Shown: positions 1 through 7,929 of the stretch, in pieces | How positions within the stretch are numbered: position 1 is the first letter of the stretch | Layout of the letters: each line of letters opens with the position of its first letter | Assembly: GCA_026986355.1 (NCBI GenBank) | Contig: JALSOO010000097.1 | Location: 1 to 12,583, forward strand | Direction of reading: 5' to 3' | DNA from: Campylobacteraceae bacterium | Lineage (GTDB): Bacteria; Campylobacterota; Campylobacteria; Campylobacterales; Sulfurovaceae | Length of the DNA stretch: 12,583 bases | Position numbers and translations under genes: made by a program | Notes under the pieces: generated by a model | What the model was told of the DNA's origin: nothing | What the model saw: the letters and a program-made list of their open reading frames with translations, nothing else | Database searches by the model: none

Positions 1-1
1 A

Positions 2-667
2 AAAGCCAAAGATGAGAACCTTACTAAATTGTCTAAAGTAAAAAAAGAGTTAGAGTCTAAAATTGCTAATATGTTAAATATTGCAAAGATAGCAGTAGAG
101 AAAGCAAAAGCAGATAAAGAGCAAAAAGATAAAAGTATTCAAAGATTATTATCTACTAAAGAGAATTTAGAAAATAATTTAACAGCTCATATAACTCATG
201 AAAAAGAGTTAGAGAGTGAAATGGAAATTCTAAATAGTAAGATAGAAGAGATACTTAAAGCTAAAGAAGAGGCTAAAGCTGAGGCAGAAAAGATTAAAAA
301 TGAGATAGCAGTAAAAGAACTTACCCATATATTTTCATTGACTCATGTTGCCTTTAAATTTAATAGTATGGAATTGACCAATAATAGTAAAAAGTTGTTG
401 GATAAAGCTGCTGATGCAATCAACAAACATACTCAATTTAGTTATAAAATTAAAGGTTATACAGATAATCGTGGACGTGCTGAGTACAACTTGAAGTTAA
501 GTGGACAACGAGCAGATAAGGTCAAAGAGTATCTTGTATCAAAAGGAGTTGATGAAACACTATTAAGCTCTGAAGGATTTGGAGATGCCAATCCAATCGC
601 TTCAAATGATACAAAGGCAGGACGAGAAAAGAATCGTCGTGTTGTATTTGAGATTATCAATCCATAG
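2..667 (+). CDS. OmpA-domain envelope protein with coiled-coil N-terminal part (5' end missing)
   Basis: The reading frame is open from the left edge (codons begin at base 2), so this is the C-terminal part of a longer gene. A TTG at 29 is possible as a start but has no Shine-Dalgarno, and I do not favour it. About the first 100 visible residues are Lys/Glu/Ala-rich and should form a long coiled coil. From roughly base 335 to the stop is an OmpA C-terminal peptidoglycan-binding domain. It has the TDNRG motif at 461–475, an LSGQRAD-type helix after it, a GFGDANP turn, and the closing NRRVVF at 632–649. Such proteins anchor the outer membrane or a periplasmic machine to diaminopimelate-containing peptidoglycan. 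A signal peptide or membrane anchor would lie upstream of the window and cannot be checked. OmpA-domain identity is firm; the specific role is unknown. Confidence 0.85.
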   Translation, partial: KAKDENLTKLSKVKKELESKIANMLNIAKIAVEKAKADKEQKDKSIQRLLSTKENLENNLTAHITHEKELESEMEILNSKIEEILKAKEEAKAEAEKIKNEIAVKELTHIFSLTHVAFKFNSMELTNNSKKLLDKAADAINKHTQFSYKIKGYTDNRGRAEYNLKLSGQRADKVKEYLVSKGVDETLLSSEGFGDANPIASNDTKAGREKNRRVVFEIINP

Positions 668-686
668 TCTGAACCCTTTAATCTTT

Positions 687-707
687 GGGTAGCCATGAGA
701 GCTACCC
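687..707 (+). terminator. Hairpin after the OmpA-domain gene, probable terminator
   Basis: A perfect 7-bp stem, GGGTAGC (687–693) with GCTACCC (701–707), has a 7-base loop and lies 19 bases after the stop codon. It is followed by a T-rich but interrupted stretch (712–721). The tail is weaker than in a classic intrinsic terminator. Its place between the OmpA gene and the leuC promoter still makes termination the likeliest role. Confidence 0.55.
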
Positions 708-724
708 GTACAAGTTTCTTTCGA

Positions 725-730
725 TATAAT
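725..730 (+). promoter_or_regulatory. Candidate leuC promoter -10 box
   Basis: A perfect TATAAT lies 31 bases before the leuC start. No convincing -35 box is seen, which is common in Campylobacterota, where the upstream region is instead T-rich. Transcription would start near 737, giving a leader of about 25 bases that contains the AAGGA Shine-Dalgarno at 750–754. Confidence 0.5.
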
Positions 731-761
731 TCTCTTAATTATTTACATTAAGGATTTACAA

Positions 762-2036
762 ATGGGACAAACCATTACTGAAAAAATCTTCTCTGAACAT
801 GCTGGACGTGAAGTAAAAGCAGGAGAGATTGTACGCGTTGATATTGACATGATTATTGGAAATGATATAACTACTCCTATCTCTATTCGTGCATTTGAGG
901 AGTCTGGAGCTAAAGAGATGGCTCGACCTGACAACTTTTGTATTGTTATGGACCACTATATTCCTGCCAAAGATATTGCATCAGCAAATCAAGCAAAAAT
1001 TAGCCGTGATTTTGCCTATAAACATGATATGAAATATTTCTTTGATGAGAAAGATATGGGGATTGAACACGCTTTGCTTCCTGAAAAAGGGTTGGTTATA
1101 CCAGGAGATGTGATTATTGGGGCAGATTCTCATACATGTACTCATGGGGCTTTGGGTGCATTTAGTACTGGAATGGGAAGTACAGATTTATCGTTTGCTA
1201 TGATTACAGGTGGAAATTGGTTTAAAGTACCTGAAACTATTAAAGTTGAACTTTCAGGAAAACCTGCTAAACATATCTATGGAAAAGATATTATCTTGGA
1301 GCTTATCCGATTAATCGGTGTTGATGGTGCTTTATATAAAGCGATTGAGTTTACAGGAGATACTCTTCAATATCTTGGAATGGCAGATAGATTTTCTATT
1401 TCCAATATGGTTATCGAAGCAGGGGCAAAAAATGGTATTTTTGCTGTTGATGATATTACAACAGAGTATCTTGAAGAGAGAGCCAAGATAAATGGTGGAC
1501 TAAGAGCAGAGCCTAAAATTCACTATTCAGATGATGATGCTTCATACTGTCAAGTTATCAAAATTGATGTAGCTAACCTTTCGCCTGTGATTGCTTATCC
1601 ATTTTTGCCAAGTAATGGTAAATCTATGGAACAAGCTGTAGAGGATAATCTAAAAATTGACCAAGTGATGATTGGCTCTTGTACTAATGGACGAATCGAA
1701 GATTTACGAATCGCAGCGAAGATTATGGAGGGTAAACGTGTAGCACGACATACACGAATGATTGTAACTCCTGCTACTCAAAAGATTCTACTTCAAGCTC
1801 AAAAAGAGGGATTGATGGAGATTTTAATTAATGCAGGTGCTGTTGTTTCCAATCCAACTTGTGGAGCATGTTTGGGTGGATATATGGGTATTTTAGGAGA
1901 CAATGAACGCTGTGTGGCTACTACAAACCGTAACTTTGTAGGTAGAATGGGTGCTAGAACATCAGAAATTTACTTAGCAAATTCAGCAGTAGCAGCATCT
2001 AGTGCTATCGCAGGATATTTGGTAGACCCACGTTAG
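762..2036 (+). CDS. leuC: 3-isopropylmalate dehydratase, large subunit
   Basis: LeuC with the small subunit LeuD isomerises 2-isopropylmalate to 3-isopropylmalate in leucine synthesis, in the cytoplasm, using a [4Fe-4S] cluster. The three cluster ligands are visible: C307 in GSCTNGR, and C367 and C370 in NPTCGACLGG. The aconitase-family stretch DSHTCTHGALGAFSTGMGS is also present. At 424 residues it belongs to the shorter subclass (about 420 aa, related to archaeal/HacA-type enzymes) rather than the roughly 466-aa E. coli form. That subclass also includes homoaconitases and citramalate isomerases, so substrate range is inferred. The ATG has AAGGA seven bases upstream. No leuD, leuB or leuA lies beside it, so LeuD must be encoded elsewhere. 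The gene appears to be a single-gene unit, or to read on into aas. Confidence 0.9.
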   Translation: MGQTITEKIFSEHAGREVKAGEIVRVDIDMIIGNDITTPISIRAFEESGAKEMARPDNFCIVMDHYIPAKDIASANQAKISRDFAYKHDMKYFFDEKDMGIEHALLPEKGLVIPGDVIIGADSHTCTHGALGAFSTGMGSTDLSFAMITGGNWFKVPETIKVELSGKPAKHIYGKDIILELIRLIGVDGALYKAIEFTGDTLQYLGMADRFSISNMVIEAGAKNGIFAVDDITTEYLEERAKINGGLRAEPKIHYSDDDASYCQVIKIDVANLSPVIAYPFLPSNGKSMEQAVEDNLKIDQVMIGSCTNGRIEDLRIAAKIMEGKRVARHTRMIVTPATQKILLQAQKEGLMEILINAGAVVSNPTCGACLGGYMGILGDNERCVATTNRNFVGRMGARTSEIYLANSAVAASSAIAGYLVDPR

Positions 2037-2117
2037 TTTTCTTAAAATGTTTTATTAAGTTTCTTTTAGTTAAACTCTTCCTACTTTATTAAAAATATAA
2101 TATGGAGAGTAAAAACT

Positions 2118-5100
2118 ATGAAGAATCTATTTAAAATAGGGGGATTTACCCCTTATATAGTTATCGTTTTTCTAAATGCTATGACCGATTTGGGGCATAA
2201 GATAGTGTTACAAAATACTATCTTAAAAGCCTATGATGGTGCAGACCTCATCATCTTGACAGCGATTGTTAATGGTTTAATACTTCTTCCTTTTATATTT
2301 CTATTCTCTCCTGCTGGTTTTTTGAGTGATAGATATTCTAAAACCAAAATTATAAAAGTTGCCTCATTTTTTGCTATTATTATCACTACATTGATTCTTG
2401 TATCATATATTATGGGTTGGTTTTGGGTTGCTTTTGGATTAACATTTATATTGGCTGGGCAATCTGCTATATATAGTCCTGCTAAATATGGATTGATTAA
2501 AGAGATGACAGGAGATAGAGAGTTAACATTGGCAAATTCACTTGTTCAATCTATAACAATTATATCTATTTTAGCAGGTACAGTTATCTACTCTATCTTT
2601 TTTGAACAACTTCTTCCTAGTGGTGTAGAGGATAAATCAGAGATATTACGATATATCTATCCATTGGGGTTTGCACTTATCTTTGCATCTATATTAGAGT
2701 TTTTACTATCATTAGAGTTAATCAAGAGGATAGATAGAACATCTATTCGAGTAGAACAAAATCCTAAAAGAGTGGGAGTAGAAGAGAGTATAATACTCTT
2801 AAAAGAGAGTAAAACTGTTTGGTTATCTATAATTGGTCTATCTATATTTTGGGGACTATCTCAACTTGTTGTTGCTATATTTGGAGCATATATAAAAAAA
2901 GATTTAGGTATTGATAATACAGTTATAGCAAATGGTATCTTGTCGCTTTCAGGTTTTGGTATTATTGTTGGTTCACTACTGGTTGCACGACTATCAAAAA
3001 ATTATATTGAAAGAGGAATTATTCCCCTTGGGGCATTAGGGATAACATTAACACTCTTTTTTATACCTATGGTTCACTCTGTTAGCTCATTGGCTATTCT
3101 ATTTTTCCTATATGGAGTCTCTTCTGGAGTCTTGATTATTCCTCTAAATACACTAATTCAACATATCACACCACAACCTATAATGGGAAAAGTGTTAGCA
3201 GGTAATAACCTTATGCAAAATATAGCAATGTTTAGTTTTCTACTGCTGACAACACTATTTGCCTATATAGGGATAGATAGCTCACATCTATTTACTATTG
3301 CGTTTATTATTGCACTAGTTGGATTTATATATAGTGTTAGATTATTAGCACAAAAGATGATTCGCTTTGTGGTTCGTATAGTTTTTGGACTCTTTTATGA
3401 TATAGATGTTCAGGGGTTAGATAATATAGATGATAGTAAGGGAGTTCTATTTTTAGGAAACCATATCTCATTTTTAGATTGGGCATTTTTGCAGATAGCC
3501 TATCCAAGACAGATACATTTTGTCATTGATAGAACCTACTATAACTTATGGTACTTAAAGCCTATATTTAGATTTTTTGGAGCTATCCCTATCTCTACAC
3601 GTGGAGGTAAACGAGCATTAAGTTTAGTAGCAGAGGCATTAAATAGAGGAGAGAGTGTAGCTCTTTTTCCTGAGGGGTATCTAAGTCGTAATGGACATAT
3701 GGGTAAATTTCAAAAAGGGTTTGAGTTTGCTGTGGTTGATGTAACTGATGCTGTTATTGTACCTTTTTATCTAAGAGGTCTGTGGGAGGGGCGTTTCTCA
3801 CATGCTTCTAAAAAAATCAAATCTAAAAAACTAAAAGATATTGGTGTCTCTTTTGGGAAACCGATGAGTATCAAAAGCTCTTCTGTTGAGGTAAAAAATG
3901 AACTCTTTAAACTCTCTGTTATCTCATGGGAAAGATACAGTAAACGTCTACCCACACTACCAAAAATGTGGATAGCTCAATCCAAAAAAGTTGCCCATAA
4001 CTTATCTGTAGCCGACTCTACTGGAGTAGAGCTTAGTGGATATAGATTTATCACAGCTGTTCTATTGATGCGTGGTAAATTTAAAGAGATAGTAAAAGAT
4101 GAACAAAATATTGGTCTTATATTGCCTACAAGCGTAGGTGGGGCTATTGGTAATATGGCTATATTAACACTAGGCAAAACGATTGTCAATTTAAACTACT
4201 CTAGTGGTACTAAAAGCCTAAAACATGCTATTAAGGTTGCTAATATCAAGCAGATTATTAGCTCAAAGCAGTTTATTGCCAAACTAAAGGCTAAAGGGTT
4301 TGATTTATCAGAGGCACTAGAGGGTATTGATATTATCTATCTGGAGACTCTAAAAAAGGAGATAAGCAAATCACTCCAACTAAAAACCTTTTTGATAGCT
4401 AGATTTATGCCTACATCTATTTTGAGTAGATTTTATATAAAAGATGTAAAAAGTTCAGATACTACAGCTATTTTATTCTCTAGTGGTAGTGAAGGTGTAC
4501 CAAAAGGTATAGAGTTAACCCATCAAAATATCACTGGAAATATAAAACAGTTTATAAATCTAGTCAATCCAACATATAGTGATGTAATGGTAGGAACACT
4601 TCCTATATTTCACTCATTTGGATTAACGGTTACTACTTTAGCACCTCTAATAGAGGGTATTCCTCTTGTAGCACACCCTGACCCAACAGATGGTCTATCT
4701 ATTGCTAAATTATCTCATAAATATAATGGAACTCTACTCTTTGGAACAGCTACATTCTTTAGACTCTATGCACGAAATAGAAAGATACACCCAATGATGT
4801 TCTCTTCTCTTAGAATGGTTATTGCAGGTGCAGAGAAGTTACCAGAAGATATTAGAGAGCTTTTTATAAAAAAATTTAACAAAACTATCTTGGAGGGTTA
4901 TGGCACAACCGAAACCTCTCCTGTTGTCTCTTGTAATATTTATGATGTTATTGTTCCTGATAACTATCATATACAAGTTGGAAATAAGTTTGGAACGGTG
5001 GGATTACCTATCTTGGGTACAGCATTTATGATAGTTGACCCAAGTAGTTTTGAGCCTCTAAAGGTAGGAGAAGATGGAATGATTCTTATTGGTGGTACAC

Positions 5101-5552
5101 AAGTGATGAAAGGCTACCTATTAGACCCTATAAAAACAGATGAGGTCACAAGAGAGATAGATGGTATCCGTTGGTATATCACAGGAGACAAAGGACATAT
5201 AGACCAAGATGGATTCTTGACCATTGTAGACCGTTATAGCCGTTTTGCTAAAGTAGGTGGAGAGATGGTAAGTTTAGGTTTGGTCGAGAGTGAACTCTCT
5301 AAACTGTTAGATGAACATAGCCAACTCTCTATTACAGCTATCCCTGACAAGAAAAAAGGTGAAAAAATAGTTCTTCTATTAGAAGGAGAGAAAGATTTAG
5401 CTACTCTAAAAGAGGAGATAAAAGGTTTAGGATTAAATCCTCTCTTTTTACCAACAGCCTATTACAAAGTAGATAAAATCCCAAAACTTGGAACAGGCAA
5501 ATCCGATTTTAGTGGAGCTAAAAGATTGGCATTGGATTTGGAGATGATGTAG
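2118..5552 (+). CDS. aas: LplT–Aas fusion: lysophospholipid transporter / acyltransferase / acyl-ACP synthetase
   Basis: A 1144-residue inner-membrane protein with three parts. Residues 1 to about 410 are a multi-span MFS transporter resembling LplT. Residues about 430–600 are a PlsC/LPLAT acyltransferase with the catalytic H(X4)D at H449–D454 (NHISFLD) and FPEG at 517–520. Residues about 620–1144 are an ANL-superfamily adenylating domain. It has the phosphate loop SSGSEGVPKG at 788–797, YGTTET at 928–933, TGD at 1022–1024, DR at 1038–1039 and the near-C-terminal catalytic lysine K1128 in GTGKS. All key residues are intact. Together these should flip lysophosphatidylethanolamine inward, activate a fatty acid onto ACP, and re-acylate the lipid. 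E. coli splits the job between adjacent lplT and aas genes. The start is supported by GGAGAG at 2104–2109, eight bases before the ATG. The gene is convergent with murE. Confidence 0.88.
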   Translation: MKNLFKIGGFTPYIVIVFLNAMTDLGHKIVLQNTILKAYDGADLIILTAIVNGLILLPFIFLFSPAGFLSDRYSKTKIIKVASFFAIIITTLILVSYIMGWFWVAFGLTFILAGQSAIYSPAKYGLIKEMTGDRELTLANSLVQSITIISILAGTVIYSIFFEQLLPSGVEDKSEILRYIYPLGFALIFASILEFLLSLELIKRIDRTSIRVEQNPKRVGVEESIILLKESKTVWLSIIGLSIFWGLSQLVVAIFGAYIKKDLGIDNTVIANGILSLSGFGIIVGSLLVARLSKNYIERGIIPLGALGITLTLFFIPMVHSVSSLAILFFLYGVSSGVLIIPLNTLIQHITPQPIMGKVLAGNNLMQNIAMFSFLLLTTLFAYIGIDSSHLFTIAFIIALVGFIYSVRLLAQKMIRFVVRIVFGLFYDIDVQGLDNIDDSKGVLFLGNHISFLDWAFLQIAYPRQIHFVIDRTYYNLWYLKPIFRFFGAIPISTRGGKRALSLVAEALNRGESVALFPEGYLSRNGHMGKFQKGFEFAVVDVTDAVIVPFYLRGLWEGRFSHASKKIKSKKLKDIGVSFGKPMSIKSSSVEVKNELFKLSVISWERYSKRLPTLPKMWIAQSKKVAHNLSVADSTGVELSGYRFITAVLLMRGKFKEIVKDEQNIGLILPTSVGGAIGNMAILTLGKTIVNLNYSSGTKSLKHAIKVANIKQIISSKQFIAKLKAKGFDLSEALEGIDIIYLETLKKEISKSLQLKTFLIARFMPTSILSRFYIKDVKSSDTTAILFSSGSEGVPKGIELTHQNITGNIKQFINLVNPTYSDVMVGTLPIFHSFGLTVTTLAPLIEGIPLVAHPDPTDGLSIAKLSHKYNGTLLFGTATFFRLYARNRKIHPMMFSSLRMVIAGAEKLPEDIRELFIKKFNKTILEGYGTTETSPVVSCNIYDVIVPDNYHIQVGNKFGTVGLPILGTAFMIVDPSSFEPLKVGEDGMILIGGTQVMKGYLLDPIKTDEVTREIDGIRWYITGDKGHIDQDGFLTIVDRYSRFAKVGGEMVSLGLVESELSKLLDEHSQLSITAIPDKKKGEKIVLLLEGEKDLATLKEEIKGLGLNPLFLPTAYYKVDKIPKLGTGKSDFSGAKRLALDLEMM

Positions 5553-5574
5553 AGATATATTGTCTATACTCTCT
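5551..5574. terminator. Imperfect hairpin between convergent aas and murE
   Basis: AGAGATATA (5551–5559) pairs with TATACTCTCT (5565–5574) with one bulged base and a TTGTC loop. It fills the whole gap and overlaps both stop codons. The stem is AT-rich, and a good T-tract is lacking on either strand. It may act as a weak bidirectional terminator. Confidence 0.3.
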
Positions 5575-6865
5575 AAATCTTATCCAATAGAGCTCGAACT
5601 ATCTCACGGTCATCAAAGTGAATCTTTTTACCTTTGATTTCCATGGTATCTTCATCTCCTTTTCCTAAAATCATCAATACTTCATTCTCTTCTAACTCTT
5701 TTAGTGCCTCTTGGATAGCAAAAGCTCTATCTACCATGGCTCTTGTATGAGTTTGGTCTTTTATACCTGATAAGATATCATTTATAATCGCTTCTGGCTC
5801 TTCACTGCGTGGGTTATCACTTGTTACATAGACTTTTTTTGCAAATTTGGAGGCTACTGCACCCATTCTTGGTCGTTTTGTTCTATCTCTATCTCCACCT
5901 GCTCCAAATACTACTGATATATCTTGGTCTTTCATGCTATCTAGTACTTGAATCATTCCATCATCTGTATGAGCAAAATCTACAATTACTAGAGGTTGAC
6001 GACTCACAACCTCCATACGTCCTGCAACCCCTGCAAAGTTCTCTACTACTTCACAAACCTCCATAATATTACGACCTGTAAGCATTGTAGTAGCTCCAAT
6101 AGATGCCATTAGATTAAATAGGTTAAAGAGTCCAACCATAGGAGAGTGAAATGTAGCTTCTGTTGCAAGATGTTTTATCCCTGCTGTGATACCATGCTGT
6201 AGTGAAAAGGCTTGAACCTTGAATGTGGCAGGTTCATCTACTCCATAGCTTTGTGCATTTTTAGGGTTATAGGTAATATGTTTTATATCATCTTTATTTA
6301 GTAGTTTGGGTGATTCATCAGCAAAAAAACGACTCTTGACAGCTCTATACTCCTCTACTGTTCCATGATAATCCAAGTGGTCAGAGGTCACATTTGTATG
6401 TACCTTTAGAGCAAAAGATAACCCCTCGATTCGCTCTTGGTCAATCGCATGAGAACTTACTTCCATAATAAAGTAGTTGCACCCTCTCTCATTTGCTATC
6501 TTCATACTATGTAAAATATGCAAGATAGATGGAGTGGTCATTGATTTTTCTTCTATTCGTTCATCATTAGCAAAAAAACCTCGTGTCCCTAAAAGGGCTG
6601 GTTTCTCTCCTAAATCCAATAGAAATGAGTATATTCCTGCTGTAACAGTAGTTTTGCCATTTGTACCTGTGACACCAACAACCCTTAAACTATTTAAGTT
6701 CCAATTTTTTATAAGCTCAATAGGAGTAATATATGGGGGAGGGCTGTCTAGTTGTTCAAAATATTTTCTATTTTGTGCTGTTAAAAGAAATATATCATCT
6801 TTAGTTAGTGAATTTGTATCGTCTGTAATCTGTCTATAATTATCTAAATTGTAATCTAATCGCAC
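5573..6865 (-). CDS. murE: UDP-MurNAc-tripeptide synthetase (meso-diaminopimelate-adding)
   Basis: MurE is the cytoplasmic ATP-dependent ligase that adds the third stem residue to UDP-MurNAc-L-Ala-D-Glu. The ATP loop is GTNGKTT at 67–73 and the Mur-ligase centre is HTNVTSDHLDYHGT at 156–169. The probable carbamylated lysine is K177 in EYRAVKSR. DNPR at 350–353 is the signature of enzymes that choose meso-diaminopimelate rather than lysine, which fits the OmpA-domain protein here. At 430 residues it is shorter than E. coli MurE (495), mainly at the N-terminal domain, as in other Campylobacterota as far as I recall. The start is GTG: an in-frame TAA lies 18 bases upstream and no ATG intervenes. 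A weak purine-rich AGAGAG precedes it by four bases. It is last in the nfu–TPR–murE operon, 32 bases after the TPR gene. Confidence 0.93.
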   Translation of the reverse strand: MRLDYNLDNYRQITDDTNSLTKDDIFLLTAQNRKYFEQLDSPPPYITPIELIKNWNLNSLRVVGVTGTNGKTTVTAGIYSFLLDLGEKPALLGTRGFFANDERIEEKSMTTPSILHILHSMKIANERGCNYFIMEVSSHAIDQERIEGLSFALKVHTNVTSDHLDYHGTVEEYRAVKSRFFADESPKLLNKDDIKHITYNPKNAQSYGVDEPATFKVQAFSLQHGITAGIKHLATEATFHSPMVGLFNLFNLMASIGATTMLTGRNIMEVCEVVENFAGVAGRMEVVSRQPLVIVDFAHTDDGMIQVLDSMKDQDISVVFGAGGDRDRTKRPRMGAVASKFAKKVYVTSDNPRSEEPEAIINDILSGIKDQTHTRAMVDRAFAIQEALKELEENEVLMILGKGDEDTMEIKGKKIHFDDREIVRALLDKI

Positions 6866-6890
6866 AATTCTCTCTTTTATTTTTTAATAC

Positions 6891-6896
6891 ATTATA
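6891..6896 (-). promoter_or_regulatory. Possible internal -10 box for murE
   Basis: TATAAT on the minus strand falls in the 32-base gap between the TPR gene and murE, about 25 bases before the GTG. No clear -35 is seen. It could give murE extra transcription apart from the operon promoter. In such AT-rich DNA it may also be chance. Confidence 0.25.
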
Positions 6897-6897
6897 G

Positions 6898-7470
6898 TTA
6901 ATTATCTTTTATTTTATGATAAAGTTTATAAATATCTTGGTCTTTGTGAAGATTACCACTAGAAGAGTCTAAAAACTGTAGTGCCAATTCCGTTTGCCCT
7001 CGTTCAATTAACGTTTCAATAAAGAGAAGATACTCCTCTTTACTTTTTAGAATAATATGAGTTGAGAACATTACATCTTCAAATGCTTGTTTGAAATCTC
7101 CACGCTCATCAATAAAACGTAAAAAGTCTTGATATTCGATACCATCTCTATACTCTATCTTCTCTTTATCTGATGTGAGTAGTCTACTCACTTGATTATT
7201 GGTTGTATCAAGAGTAGAGAGGAGATTGACCATAATCTCTCCTGCATTCTCTTGCTCATTTTTTATAATCTGATAATAATCAAATAGTGCTTGAGCCTCT
7301 TCCCCACTCTCCATACCAATATCACATAAAAATACACCTACTTGTGCATCTCTATCCTTAGGATACTCTTTTAGTAAAAGTCCATAGGTGGTCAAAGCAC
7401 TCTCATATTTACCCAAAGAGAATAGCTCTTCAGCACGGGTTAGTAGTGTATCAAGACTTATTTTAGCCAT
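6898..7470 (-). CDS. Small TPR protein of unknown role, between nfu and murE
   Basis: A 190-residue, acidic, apparently cytoplasmic protein with no signal peptide or membrane segment. Residues about 8–41 (LTRAEELFSLGKYESALTTY and following) look like a TPR unit, with paired helices and the usual G/A/Y positions. A second, degenerate unit is near residues 146–170 (IETLIERGQTELALQFL). TPR proteins act as protein-binding scaffolds; no enzyme motif is visible. The ATG is two bases after the nfu stop, with AGGA (7476–7479) inside the nfu 3' end, so the two are probably translationally coupled. From memory, Campylobacter jejuni has the same order (NifU-like, small protein, murE), suggesting a conserved but unexplained link. 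Function is not assigned. Confidence 0.8.
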   Translation of the reverse strand: MAKISLDTLLTRAEELFSLGKYESALTTYGLLLKEYPKDRDAQVGVFLCDIGMESGEEAQALFDYYQIIKNEQENAGEIMVNLLSTLDTTNNQVSRLLTSDKEKIEYRDGIEYQDFLRFIDERGDFKQAFEDVMFSTHIILKSKEEYLLFIETLIERGQTELALQFLDSSSGNLHKDQDIYKLYHKIKDN

Positions 7471-7472
7471 AA

Positions 7473-7751
7473 TTATCCTAGTTGTTCCAATTTATCTTCC
7501 CAACCATGGGGAACATTCATAACCTTTATATTAGGATGAATGAATGTTTTCATCTCTTTTTCAATACCAAATTTAATAGTAGTTCCAGAACTACCACAAC
7601 CGACACAAGCACCTTGGAGTTGTACAAAAACTGTACCATCTTTTATATCTAGTAATTTGACATCTCCACCATCTTTTTGTATCCATACTCTTGCCTTTTC
7701 AAGCATATCTGTAACAATCGGTTTTAACTCTTCATCTGTAAATGGAAGCAC
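7473..7751 (-). CDS. Nfu-type (NifU C-terminal domain) Fe-S cluster protein
   Basis: A 92-residue protein consisting only of the NifU C-terminal (Nfu) domain. Its CxxC pair, C49 and C52 in GACVGCGSSGTT, bridges a [4Fe-4S] cluster between two subunits for delivery to apo-proteins. The N-terminal helix and KDGGDVKLLDI strand are typical. LeuC, encoded in the same window, is the sort of client such a carrier serves, though nothing here links them directly. The start is GTG, set by a strong AAAGGAG at 7758–7764; an in-frame stop upstream excludes a longer form. It is the first gene of a three-gene operon. Confidence 0.88.
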   Translation of the reverse strand: MLPFTDEELKPIVTDMLEKARVWIQKDGGDVKLLDIKDGTVFVQLQGACVGCGSSGTTIKFGIEKEMKTFIHPNIKVMNVPHGWEDKLEQLG

Positions 7752-7780
7752 TAGCTTCTCCTTTATGTGTAATTAATCTA

Positions 7781-7809
7781 TTTATACATTATATTTAAAT
7801 GTTTGTCAA
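7781..7809 (-). promoter_or_regulatory. Sigma-70 promoter of the nfu–TPR–murE operon
   Basis: Read on the minus strand, a perfect -35 TTGACA (7809–7804) is followed after exactly 17 bases by TATAAA (7786–7781). Transcription should begin near 7774, leaving about 22 leader bases before the GTG. This is the best sigma-70 promoter in the window. A second TATAAT lies in the spacer but is too close to the -35. Confidence 0.7.
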
Positions 7810-7822
7810 GATAAAATGATAA

Positions 7823-7845
7823 CTTTTAGCCTATTGCCTTTTAGC
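7823..7845. repeat. 8-bp direct repeat between divergent promoters
   Basis: CTTTTAGC occurs at 7823–7830 and again at 7838–7845, 15 bases start to start. The pair lies 14 bases upstream of the nfu -35 box and about 26 bases before the DUF2062 -35-like box. It could be a binding site for a regulator of either unit; this is inference from position only. Confidence 0.4.
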
Positions 7846-7870
7846 TTGTTATATTTTTTCTACTCTTTCA

Positions 7871-7899
7871 TTGAAATATAAAGATATAGAGATTACAAT
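7871..7899 (+). promoter_or_regulatory. Candidate promoter of the DUF2062 gene
   Basis: TTGAAA (7871–7876) and TACAAT (7894–7899) are separated by 17 bases and lie just before the DUF2062 gene. Transcription would start near 7906, giving a leader of about 24 bases that holds a poor GGTGG Shine-Dalgarno at 7921–7925. Confidence 0.4.
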
Positions 7900-7929
7900 A
7901 TCAATAATAAAATAGAAATTGGTGGATAG

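Noticed and set aside
29..31. TTG as the true start of the OmpA-domain gene
   Set aside because: The frame is open to the window edge, there is no Shine-Dalgarno, and the protein would lack any export signal.
2041..2059. Hairpin CTTAA…TTAAG after leuC as a terminator
   Set aside because: The stem is all A/T with mismatches and would be too weak. Read-through from leuC into aas remains possible.
2096..2101. TATAAT just before aas, as a possible promoter
   Set aside because: Transcription would begin inside the Shine-Dalgarno (2104–2109), leaving no usable leader. It is more likely an AT-rich coincidence.
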